From contig NC_080569.1 in NCBI RefSeq assembly GCF_030253575.1, positions 10,299,001-10,363,000 of the forward strand: a stretch of 64,000 bases of DNA. The letters run 5' to 3'. Position numbers and translations under genes: made by a program. Below the pieces are notes generated by a model, which did not search any database, had not been told where the DNA came from, and saw only the letters and a program-made list of their open reading frames with translations. Position 1 is the stretch's first letter. The number at the start of each line of letters is the position of its first letter. The DNA comes from Rhododendron vialii. Taxonomy: Eukaryota; Streptophyta; Magnoliopsida; Ericales; Ericaceae. Below are positions 1 through 10,500 of the stretch, piece after piece.

Positions 1-35
1 GTGTGAAATAGGGCCCACAGGCCTAGACTTATTTT

Positions 36-128
36 AATTCAGCCCATTTTTCTAGTAACTTTTTTTTTAAAATTCAATCCATTCTTCTAGTAACTTTTTT
101 CATCCTTAAACTTAACTTATAATAGTAA
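36..128. repeat. Direct repeat flanking the CHS fragment (copy 1 of 2)
   Basis: This stretch contains a T-rich run, then 'attcttctagtaact' and 'catccttaaacttaactta'. The same order of words recurs at about 638-698. The two copies bracket the chalcone synthase fragment at 178-363. The second copy is cut off exactly where the Helitron at 699 begins. It is either the edge of an older duplication or of an element that carried the CHS fragment; the sequence does not decide. Confidence 0.6.
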
Positions 129-177
129 TTATTTACAAAAACTCTGGCTACTACAAAATTATTTTTCTGGCAAAAAG

Positions 178-363
178 ATGGTCACTATCGAGGATGTTAG
201 GAAGGCGCAACGGGTTGAAGGCCCGGCAACAGTCATGGCGATCAAAACCGCGACCCCACCGAACTGTGTTGATCAAAGCACGTATCCGGATTTCTACTTT
301 CGGGTTACTAACAGCGAGCACAAGACAGAGCTCAAAGAGAAGTTCCAGTGCATTTGCGAGTGA
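178..363 (+). pseudogene. CHS: Chalcone synthase exon 1 fragment
   Basis: The 61 codons read as the N-terminus of a chalcone synthase (a type III polyketide synthase that makes naringenin chalcone from p-coumaroyl-CoA and malonyl-CoA). The segments [20 protein letters not shown] and [20 protein letters not shown] are typical of the family. CHS genes carry one conserved intron at a Cys codon about 60-65 residues in, and this reading ends at ICE followed by a stop, close to that site. No second exon is visible downstream: the next 330 bases are AT-rich, and a Helitron starts at 699. The catalytic Cys, His and Asn residues lie in the missing exon, so no enzyme can be made from what is here. The family call is strong. 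Whether the piece is a decayed tandem copy or was captured by an element is unknown. Confidence 0.85.
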
Positions 364-698
364 AATACCACCATCTTTCCCTCTATATATGCAGTTTTGG
401 TAATTCATTTTCATGTTCCTAATCAGGGGGTATTTGGGAGCCTATTTTTTGAATTATGAATAGTGTATATTCCGATTAAAAAGGTCATCCCTTTTACTAA
501 GCAAAATGCTCATCCAAACAACACCTATAAACATAAACTTTTTAAAATGAAAATGACGCAAAGTCCTTTTATTTTCCTTTCCTTCCACCGCAAGACTTTT
601 TTTTAAGGTAGTGTTCTTTTGCACTTAATTTATTTTTTTAATTCAGTCCATTCTTCTAGTAACTTATTTTTCATCCTTAAACTTAACTTATATTATAA
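364..698. other. AT-rich spacer, no gene seen
   Basis: No coding signal is visible. The stretch includes a MITE-like 'gggggtatttgggagcc' and ends with the second copy of the flanking direct repeat. Confidence 0.5.
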
Positions 699-2105
699 TT
701 AGCGCATGTCCGTACCTGAAGGCACAGCTCGAACACTCAGCACACACAAATAAATACAAAACAACAAATTCAACCAAGTAAGATGCATAGAACAAACTCA
801 AACGCATAAAACTTGATCAAATAAAAAAATACCATCCAAAACACCGATTACAATAAAAAAACGATATATATTAACGAACATGCATGCCTCGAGGAGACAT
901 CTTAAAAAAAACATGAAACATGTCAAGACTAAAAATCTTCAAGCATATTGATCATTTTGAGTTTTGAGGCTTCTCGATCCCAATCCTAAAAAAGAATGAT
1001 ATGTCAACAGAAGCCTAGTTAGTATGCCAAGTCATTTGTTTAAGGGATGATATATGATAACAGAGAAAAACTAAATTATAATACTCTTGATAAACATAAG
1101 TTAATACCAACCAATCTCGTCTTATAAATTGGACGATAATCAGAAAAAACAAAGAACTTCTATATAAATTGGATATATGCCGTGCCACGATTGCAAAGAA
1201 AACAGACGTACCAGAAAAAAGATTAAATTCATAATGGTGCTTTGATGAAGATCTATAACTAAGGGTTGCTAGTGACTAACTGATAATTTAACATACACAT
1301 CAAAGTTGTCTCATGAGAAAAGAATATCACATAAATAATTTCGTTAATAATTCTTTTTTTCTACCTATTCTTCTAATTCCGTTTTCTCCCATATCATTTA
1401 TTTATATAGTTTCAGATTTGTAAAGGTTTTTTAACTTCTTTTCACCGCTTAAAATTCTGTGACTTCTTTTATGCACCCATGAAAGCAATTTTCAAATCCC
1501 ATATTTTAAAAGAAAATCAGAAAGATTGGAAAGAAATATATGTTGTGCCATGATTGCAAACAAAACTAAACATCCCAAAACAAAGATTAAAAAGAAAACT
1601 CTCCAATTCAAAAAGAAAAAACATTAGTAGTACCTCGAATTTAAGCTCAACACAAAATTTCTCTACAAATATATTTGTTGATCCTTCGATGTTTGAATCT
1701 CTTCGATGAAGTAGCAAAGATTGATCTTATTTCCAAATTTTCGGCTAGCTCCAAACATACCATTTTAATCCTCCTGTGATTTTGGGTACCAAACATACCA
1801 TTTTAATCCTCATGTAAATGTCAATAGTAGTTTAAATCAAATTTTAAATCTTAGCTAGGTTTCCTTTAGTTCCAAAATCTGCAACGTGGTAATCAAAATG
1901 GTAATTATGGTAACAATCTTTCCCGGAATCACAGGGAACCAATGCCGAAAATGCGGCATTATAGTAGTAAGTATTATTTCCTAATTTATCGTCAAGTTTC
2001 TTATGCTGTAATCTCAGCCGTAGAAAAAATGTGTACCGATCATAGGGTCCAAAATATAGGAGAAAATTTAAGAAATTTGAAAACTTCCCTATCATATTAT
2101 ATAGA
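699..2105 (-). mobile_element. Non-autonomous Helitron
   Basis: Read on the minus strand, the element starts TCTATATAATATG and ends GCATGCGCTAA or a close variant. A short hairpin (GTGCCT/AGGTAC) lies about nine bases before the terminal CTAA. It is flanked by A (698) and T (2106), the A|T target expected of Helitrons, with no target-site duplication. The 5' and 3' ends match those of the element at 22402-23583 in the ATP synthase intron. No Rep/helicase reading frame is visible in about 1.4 kb, so it would depend on a partner elsewhere. Confidence 0.65.
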
Positions 2106-2616
2106 TATAGATTATGTGTGTGTAGGCAATTAAGTTTAAGGGCCTGTTTGATAAAACTGAAACTAAATGCTGAAAAATTAAGTATTGAAAGCTGAATGCG
2201 GAATTTTTTAAGCTGAAAAGCTGTTTGGTAAATATATTAAGTATTGAATTAAAAAAAATGATAAATTAATTTTAGTTTCGATTCTCTCTTAATTTATTAA
2301 TGGTCACAATGTACTTATAATAATGGTGGAATGGTGATTGTGGTGGTGGTGGTGTGTTGGTGGGGATGGAGTGGTGGCAGCGGCAGTGGTGGTGTTGGAG
2401 TGCTGGTGATAGTGGTGTAATGGTGGTGGTGGAGTGATGGTGATGTGACGGTGGCAATGAGTGGTGGTGTAATGGTGGCGGCGACGGTGGAGTGATGGTG
2501 TAAAGGTAATAGTGAATGGTGTCGGTGGAGTGATAGTTGTTCAATGGTGGCATTATGGTGGTGGCGGCGGTGACGACGGTGTGGTAGTGGTGGTGGCAAT
2601 ATGGTAATGGTAATTA

Positions 2617-3277
2617 CACTACAAGAAATTTTGCTTTTCACGGCATTTTATAAATGCCGCTAAAAGTTCAAAAAATGCCGGTAAAAAGTATTACCGGCAT
2701 TTGTCAAGTATTACCGGCGTTTATAACAAATGTCGTCTAGGAGTGTGTCGGTAATGGTACAAATGCCGGGAAAGGTCTTTATAAATGCCGGGAATAGATG
2801 GACTCATTTGCGGCATTTGTACAAATGCTGGGAAAAATTGTACCATATAAGACAAAATGCCACGTGGGCGCTTGCGTGTCGCCCATGTGTCACCCACGTG
2901 GCGCTTGCGTGTCGCTTGCGTGGCGCCCACGTGTCAAGCAAATTTGCTTGCCCCAAGATTCGAACTCGTGACCTTTGCCTCGCGTGTGCATGTAGTTACC
3001 ATCTAGGCTAGCCACCATATTCGGTTACAATGCACAATGAAAAATATTTATATTATGTATTGATTTTTCCCGGCATTTTTTTCAACAAATGCCGGTAATA
3101 GTTTGGCGGTACTTATTTTGGCGGAAAACTTGACTTTTGCCGGCATTTTTTTGAACAAACGCCGGTAATAATTATTTTTTTCCGGCATTTCAAGAAATGC
3201 CGGTAATAGTGGCTTTTCCGGCATTAATTAAAATGCCGGGAAGAAAAATGCCGGGAATGGCCATTTTTCTTGTAGTG
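2617..3277. mobile_element. Non-autonomous CACTA (En/Spm-like) element
   Basis: It starts CACTACAAGAAA and ends with the inverse TTTTCTTGTAGTG. The subterminal regions carry many copies of 'aaatgccggtaat' in both orientations, the repeated transposase-binding pattern of CACTA elements. The middle (2865-2940) is a GC-rich minisatellite of 'gcgcttgcgtg' and 'cacgtgtc' units. It lies in the left TGG arm of the fold-back element, which continues on both sides. A clean three-base target duplication is not visible (TTA left, TAA right). Confidence 0.8.
2951..3017 (-). other. tRNA-like A/B-box segment inside the CACTA element
   Basis: Read on the minus strand, the segment has an A-box-like 'tggctagcctagatgg' and, about 35 bases on, a B-box-like 'ggtcacgagttcgaatc'. 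This resembles the internal Pol III promoter of tRNA genes and SINE heads. No cloverleaf fold is complete enough to call a tRNA. A similar pair occurs at 53957-54018. Confidence 0.35.
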
Positions 3278-4078
3278 TAATGGTGGTGATTGAGTGATAG
3301 GACAGTGGTGGTGGTGATGGTGGTGTAGTGGTGGTGGTGGAGGTGGAGTGGTGGTGAAGTGGTGGTGGTGATGTAGTGGTGGTGGGAGTGGTGGTGATGG
3401 TGGCGAAGTGGGGGTGGTTGTGGTAGTGATGATGGTGATGATGGCGAAGTGGTGGTGGTGGTGGTGGTGGAAGTGGTGGTGGTATTGTGATTAAATGCAA
3501 GTAAATAAGAATTCAATCAGAATTAAGTAGCTTAAACCTACTTAATTTTTCTCAACTTTTTAGCCTACATTTTAAGTAGCATTTAATTTGTTAAGTAATG
3601 TTTAATGTCATTATCAAACCTAAGGGTTTGATATCCCATATTCAACACTTAAAACTGAAACAATTAAGTAATAAGTGATTAAGTAGGTTTGATAACCACA
3701 TTTTACATTTCTTAACAGATTAAGTGCCACTTAAAATATAGTGTAAAAAGTTGATAAAAATTAAGTAGCTTTGAGCTACTTAATTCTGGCTGAATTCTTA
3801 TATGCTGGAATTCTACCACCACCACCACCGTCATCACTCAACCACCACTATGCCACCATCACTACAACCGCCACCACTCCCACCACCACTCTACCACCGT
3901 CATTACTTCACTACCACCACAACCATCACTATTCCACTACCACTCTACCACCGCCGCCGCCACAACCACCACCACAACTGCCACCACTCCACCACCACCA
4001 CCATCACTACATTACCACGCTACCACCACCACAACCATCACTATTCCACTACCACGCTATCATCACCACAACCATTAC

Positions 4079-5948
4079 TGTGAACAGCGTGCCCAGAAAA
4101 AGGGCGGATAGATGAGCACATATTTTTAGCAGGCGAGCGCTCAATTCAGAGTCGCCACTTGGGTTTGAAAGTCCGACACCCAAGGAACCAAACTTGAAAT
4201 GCTCGCTGCGTTGTTTGATTTGAAAAAGGTGAAGGCACCGGTCCGTCATAACCATATCTAGGTTCGGAAGCCAGGTTATGAGAGGGGAAGGGTTTTAAGG
4301 CACCCCTTTCGCCCAATCCGGAGATCGGTCTCTACTTAGGCATTTTGTGAAAACATTTGCGATTCTGTTTGATTTAATCAATTTTTAGCCGATTAAGGCG
4401 GTGAAACAGTTAATCGGGGATTAAAACTGTAACAATTTACAGGATGTGATTGAAAAATAGCATGCATAGATGAAATATTAAAAAATAAATGAGATAAAAT
4501 TCAAAACTGCAATCGGATATCAAAATAGTGTGCCTTTGTATGAATTTGACACTGACAATAGACAACTTGCATGCATGGATCTACGTGCGTGCAAGCCAAC
4601 CATCACGCGACAGAACCATACAATCGCGCGCGAGTTGATATCCTACCAGCAGGTTGGGTTTTATCCCCTTTTGGACTCTGGAAGGATCAGTGCATACCCA
4701 GGACAAACCAAATAGTCTATATAGCAATTGATAGGCAATTAATATACAATTTAAAGGCTGAAAAAACCCTACAAATTAACAAAACACCCCATAAACAGTG
4801 TGGGGACAAAATAATAGCCTAAAGCCAAGCTACCCGTGCAAGGTCACTTACTGGTCAGAGGCACTCCGGCGCGCGAGTGTGGAGCTCCGGCGCGCGATGG
4901 AACCAGTCTGACGCGCAATTGTCCAGCCCTGGCCCCAGACCAGTGCTTGGTTTGCATGTTTTTGGGTTCTGGGACAGGTCCAGAATGATCCCAAGGGTAC
5001 TCCATAACAGCAGAAACTCATATTGAACTAAGACTAAAAGTTTATGCTAAGGAAAGCAGTAAACTGATTATTATTATGCTTAACAGTGATCTATATGAAG
5101 TAAAGCATAAAACAGTAGGACACCATTCCTCACGCGGTCCTGCGAGCGCAACCACAAAGTGTCGCGTGCGAGAGTCGCGCTGGTTCCCACCATGACGGTT
5201 TTTGAAATCTTGCCAGCTTTAAGACCAGGACAGGTATTGATTATTAGCCTTGGCCCTGCCAGCCCCCCTCAAAGATTTGAACAGAAAAACAGTAGGTATG
5301 CTATACCTAGATTGAGTTTGAAAGAGGTTGAGCTTTGAGGTTTGAAGTTGATTCGGGTGCTTGTGTTGAGTATTTTGAGGAATGTGAATTTAGATGAAAA
5401 ACACAAGAGTTTATGTGCTTACTCTTTTTGAATTTTTTGCAACCCTTTGAATGGAAGAACAATGGGGGCAATATATAGGAGGAGATGGAGGTAGGTATAA
5501 GCTATAAAGAGGGGAGTTCAGCCAGTCCACGAGGCTGGCTTTAGGTGCATTGGTGGCAAAGTTTTCACCTTAGGAAAGGTTGGTGGGGACTGGCATTGTG
5601 CTCTGGCGCGCGATGAAGTCAGTACGACGTGCTAGAGAGTCAGTCTGGCGCGGGAGGGTTGCGCCCTGGCGCGATGGTCAACGATCAAACTTTGACTGTT
5701 GACCACCACCTGACAGTTTGACAGGTGCGCGTAGGAGTCAGTCTGGCGCGCGATGGTGCGCCCCGGCGTGTGTCAACAGGGTTTTTAGCTTTTTTTGAAG
5801 TGGCTTAGAATTATGTTAGGTTCAAAAGGGTGTTAAACACTAAAACTCAAACACTCGACATTCTCAGGGTGTTCTTGATCCGTTTCATCATTGCAGAATA
5901 AAAAACCGTAAGTAAACTAATCTAGAAGCTCAGATTGGGGTGTCTACA
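4079..5948. mobile_element. Solo LTR of a retrotransposon
   Basis: A 1870-bp block begins TGTGAACAG and ends GGGTGTCTACA, flanked on both sides by the five-base duplication ATTAC (4074-4078, 5949-5953). The CCA-rich arm of the fold-back element stops at one side and resumes at the other, so this is a clean later insertion. No internal retroviral-type coding region is present, which fits a solo LTR left by recombination. The length suggests a Ty3/gypsy-type family, but that is inference. The interior has several 'ctggcgcgcgatgg'-like GC-rich repeats. Confidence 0.75.
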
Positions 5949-6804
5949 ATTACAACCATAACTACCATCACTCCACCAACTCCACCACTACCGTCGCCGC
6001 CGCCGCCGCTCCACCACCATCACTCGACCACCACTACTCGACTACCACCACCACCATCACCACAACGCTACCACTACCGCTACTCCACTCCACCCTCACC
6101 ACTATCACTTCACCACCACCACTACAACCATTACCACCCACCACTAGTACACTTCACCGCCATCACTCCGCCACCACACCACCCCAACCACACCGTCGCC
6201 ATTGCCACCGCCACCACTGCACCACCATCATTCCACCGTTACTATCACACCACCATCTCTCCATCGCCACCATCTCACCTACTATTCCATCACCACCACC
6301 ACAATCACCAAAATTAAAGAGAATTAGAACTAAAATTAATTCATTAATTTTAATTTAGTGCTTAATATGTTTATCAAACAGCTCTTTAGCTTAAAAAATT
6401 CAGCTTTCAGTACTTAACTTTTCAGCTTTCAATTTCAGTTTTCAGTTTTATCAAACAACCCCTTATTGAATCACTTATTACTTGATTGATTCAATTTTAA
6501 GTGCTGAATTTATATTATCAAACAAGCCTTAAAAGAATGAATGAATTTAATTTATTTTTATTTAAATTCCAAAAGGGGAGAAAAAATAAGTTAAATTTAA
6601 GTTATGTAAAAGAACGCAGCCTTATGCTATGTTTGGATGGATTTTTGAGAATTTTTTAGTTTGATTTTTAGGTAATGAGTGGAAAAAGAAATTAGAGTAA
6701 TAATTGTAGATAATGATAATGTGAAGAGAGAAATGATAATGAGTTTTTTTTGAGTTAACAATTTTTTTTTCAAAATGCAAACCGAACAAAGCAAACCTCC
6801 TTAA

Positions 6805-7180
6805 GGTGAGTTTGGATTAAAAAGTTGAGTGATTTATTTTTTTGTCCTAATTTAATTTTTTTTTGCGTTTGTTTATTTTGCATCAAATTTTTGTGATTTA
6901 TTGATTCGTATCGACGAGAGGAATTAAAAAAATAAAAATTTTTGATCGAAACTCATAATTTTTTGAATAAAGACAAAAATAAGTCAATAAGTCAGTTTTT
7001 TTAACTTATTCTTGTCTTTTTAGAAAAAATTATGAGTTTCGATAAACAAATTTCACTTTACCAATTTTTTTTCGCCGAGACGAATTAATAAGTCATAAAA
7101 ATTTAACGCAAGATTAATAAATACAATTTTTTTTAATTAAAAAAAATTACTGTTCCATTTTAAATCCAAATGAACCTTTA
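6805..7180. repeat. Long imperfect palindrome (MITE pair)
   Basis: The left half contains 'gattcgtatcgacgagagg' and 'gatcgaaactcataatttt'. The right half repeats these inverted ('aaaattatgagtttcgat', 'cgccgagacgaatt'). The centre is near 6995, giving arms of roughly 170 bp. The interior words recur singly in elements at about 39150-39300, 55804-56070 and 59109-59331, so this is probably one MITE family, here in head-to-head form. Confidence 0.55.
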
Positions 7181-7189
7181 AACGACCGG

Positions 7190-7370
7190 ACCCGGGGACC
7201 CTGCCGAGCGGCCAATCCGGCCGTTCATGTCAAAATCGACGGCCAAACATCTTTTTCTTTTCTTTTTCTTTTTTTTTTTAAATTCATTCGGTATCTTTAC
7301 ATTCGGACCGTCCAAAACACTTTTGGACGATCGAGATGCGCTCGGCACCCCTGCTTGGCAGGGTCTCCCA
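7190..7370. repeat. Inverted-repeat element upstream of RBR copy A
   Basis: The outer words 'accctgccgagcggcc' (7198) and 'ggcagggtctccc' (7357) are inverted relative to each other, and an inner hairpin 'gtccaaaacacttttggac' is present. It ends about 140 bp before the RBR start codon and therefore lies in the promoter or 5' UTR of that gene. No equivalent is seen in front of the second RBR copy. Confidence 0.45.
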
Positions 7371-7508
7371 GTCCTAAACGACCACGGTCACACCACGTCG
7401 AGAGAGAGAGAGAGGGAGAGGGAGAACGTAAAGTGCGAGTCTAGTCTAGTTCAAAAGTTCAAAACATTCGACAGTTATCCCTTCCTCTTCTCCGCATTTG
7501 GGGCCACC

Positions 7509-10500
7509 ATGGACTCCGACGACGAGCTTCAGACCATCCTCATCGAGCAAAGCCACGAACTCGCCGCCTCCAAGACCTTCGAGTCCGATCTCGACCTCGC
7601 CTTCCAACTCCAAATGCAAGAGGCACTCCACACCTCGTCCTTCGCCCTCCACCACCACTCCCCGCCGCACTCAACACCACCGCAGTTTCAGTTTCCAGAC
7701 GACGACGGCTCGGACCTCGTCGCGGAAGAGCTCGCGGCCGAGGAGATCGCGCGGTTCGAGCGGGAACGCAGCGACCGCGAGCAGGCCGAGGCCGAGACAC
7801 GGCGCATGCGCGACGACCTCGGCCGCCGGATCCACGACCAGGCCTTTGCCCTCAACCTGAGCCAGATGGACGACGACGAGTGGGCGGAGAGCGGTGGGAG
7901 CGTCGTCATGCCGTACTACGGGGAGGGATCTTCTTCCGGTGCTGCGGGGGAGGCTCTCCTCAGGTTGTATTTCAAGGGTGTGGTGAGAGAAGGGACGGCC
8001 AGGGGTAAAACGACGGCGTCGGCTGCGGGGGTAGGGATCGCGATATGTGATGTGAGAGATGATAGGGTTTTCGAATTGCGGAGGCCTTTGGTCTGTGGTG
8101 GTGGTGGTGATATGAGCGCCGAAATGGCGGAGGTGAAGGCGTTGATATTAGGGCTGGAAGCCGCTCTTAGTTTGGGCATTCAGCGGATCACCGTGTTTTG
8201 TGCTGACAATTCGCTCCACCAATATGTGAGTCACTTTGTCTCACCCGAGATCCTGTGTACCGAAAAAATGGGTCTACTTCTGAAGAAGTACCGAGGTGTT
8301 TTGGGTCGTTAGATTATGTGAATTTTTTGAAAGTTTCAAAAATTTTATGCAATTCAATGGCAAATACACCGGGACAGCGTTATAGAGAATTTCGGTACAG
8401 AGGATTTGATTCCACTTTGTCAATGATAGTTCTAAATTTTGAACAGTTAAAAAGACAAATATTGGAGTGTGGTTATCAAAATGCGGAGTGCCAAAATAAT
8501 TTTTTTTTGTTAGATTCTGTCGTTAAACTTTTTTTGATTGCCATTCCTCATAATGAGAACTAAAAATTTACAACCAAAAGCGAAAACAAAAATGTTCACA
8601 ATAAGACGAAAAAAGTTTGAATTGTCTGTTTTCTTAGTGTTGGCCTATCCGAACTTTTTTCAATCACCATTTTTTTTGGACAAAGAGTTAAACAAAAAAA
8701 AAGGTAAGAAAAGCAAATATATTATAAGAATAATTTAGGAAGAACTCAGCCTAATCACACAATGTGCGTGCTTGAAAGCCTCTTTTAGAAATGTAAACTT
8801 GAATTTGTGAGAGCGAGGATTGCTGGCGGGAGCGGTGGGGCCTTATTCGTTACTATTCTAAATCCATTATGCCTGCGTGTTTATCTGAATGTCTCTTGTG
8901 TATGATAGATAAAGACATTGTATATCCTCTGAGTTGCCCACTATGAGAATTAAAAAAGTCCGTCAACATGAATCCCGAGGAGAGGGCTATATGTTGTAGT
9001 TCCTGCATGTGTGGAATGTCAATCGATTATTTAATGGTTTGACCTTCCCATTGGGTTATTCTAGGAAGAGATGTTCCCAGATAAACCCCATTTTTTGTGA
9101 TTGAGATCGGCTAGTTATGTAAAGAAGCCAAATTTGAGCGCATTTGGAAACTCATTAAATCTAGGAGCTTTCCTAGAGCTAGATGAAACATCAAGCTACT
9201 CGAGCTCACTTGTGATGAACTCAATTGAAGTTCGTTTGATGTGTAATTTTTAGCTGAATGTGAACTTCGCACTACTTGCGGCCCATTTGGTTGGCCTGGT
9301 TAACTTAAGCAATAAGCAAATAAGATGGTTTGCCTTACTGCAGTGCTTATATTCTATGTAATCACGAACCAAATTAAAAGCAAATAAGCAAAGGGGGAAC
9401 CTAACAAGTTTCCTTGTCCTGTGTTTTGCTATCTTCTCATATCAGCTTATTCTTGAGAAAGAAGCATATAAGCGGATGAAGGAAATGGGCCCTTGGTTTG
9501 GTTTGGTTCGCTCTTCATTGATACAATAATTGTTTTGTTGTTAACGGGTATTTTGGTTTTTATACGGAAAAAAAAAACCTTTCAATATATGCTTTTTTCT
9601 TGTCTTATTCGTATTGCATTATTTGCTGGGGATGTGTTTTGGGACAACAAAACGAAAGAAAAATTGAAGATAGTAGTCCAATTAAAAGAGCAAGCCAGTT
9701 GGACAGCGGGTAACAGAATTTGGTATTTATGGAATGTTAACTCAATGCCCGATATTTTCTATTGATCTTTATTGGAATTGCAGCCTTTAGATCTCTACTT
9801 ATTGGAGTTATAAGCATTCCTTTTTTACAAGTATTAACACTAAGATAGCTTAGGGTCAATAATCATATTCTACAAAAACTTCGTCTTATGTTAGGAATGC
9901 TTTTGTACAACCATGGAGCCTTTAACATCCCTTTTTTTCCAAAATATTTCCGTAAGAAGGGTCCCTGGGTGAATTTCTAAACAGTTTAAAGCAATGCAAC
10001 ACGTTTACCAAAAAAAAAAAAAAAGAAATTGTAAAATTTCTCTCCTGATTTATGGAAGGACCTGGAGAAATATGGGAGGAGTCCTTGCTGCTTTAGAATC
10101 TTTACAGTTGGGGCAGATTTCTTGAAGGGAAAAAAATCCTTTGTTTCCTTCAATTCAAAAAACTCTTTTTTTATGACAAAGCTTTGAAAGAACCATCTTG
10201 TAGTCATTTTGGTTGTAGCCCAAAAATTGTTGAACTAATCCATGTTGTGGATGCAGAGTAATTGAATAAAGGTTTAATTAGTGATTCACCTTTGTTTTGC
10301 ACTTTTGACTTTATGCATTCATTCCTCATCTCCATCTTGTTTTCTTATGCAAGTCGAATTTTGACAAAATTTATGAAAAAGTAGACCGAAAAATATGTGG
10401 GAAGCATTTGTCTCACATTTACTGCTGCACTTCATTAGCTAATGATGCAACTAGGTCGTCAAATACTCAAGTGACAAATTACGGATGTATATTTTACTAA

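Larger units (their letters stand above)
2140..6462. mobile_element. Composite fold-back element with TGG/CCA-rich arms
   Basis: The outer ends (2140-2290 and 6310-6462) are inverted repeats of about 150 bp, starting 'gggcctgtttgataaaac' on the left and ending 'gttttatcaaacaacccc' on the right. Inside are long arms of interrupted TGG repeats on the left (2326-2610, 3280-3485) and CCA repeats on the right (3815-4073, 5954-6310). The centre (3485-3810) is itself an inverted repeat around about 3630, where two 'tttgata' termini meet. Without the two later insertions the structure is about 1.8 kb and almost wholly palindromic. Long His/Pro/Thr-rich readings in this stretch are repeat translation, not genes. 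No transposase is visible. Flanking TAA/TTA hints at a PIF/Harbinger-like family, but the duplication is not clean. Confidence 0.6.

Noticed and set aside
2272-2641. Open frames of about 100 codons rich in His, Pro and Thr on the minus strand
   Set aside because: They are translations of the TGG-rich arm of the fold-back element; all frames of such repeats stay open. The same applies to 3190-3516, 3771-4115 and 5940-6317.
2951-3017. A true tRNA gene
   Set aside because: A- and B-box-like words are present, but no acceptor stem or complete cloverleaf can be formed.
3815-6310. CRISPR-like regular repeats
   Set aside because: The CCA-rich arms have no spacer-repeat alternation, and this is plant nuclear DNA.
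7540-7909. Long open frames on the opposite strand of RBR exon 1
   Set aside because: They are GC-rich shadow frames of a real exon; the forward frame has the conserved domain and splice sites. The same holds for 15290-15879.
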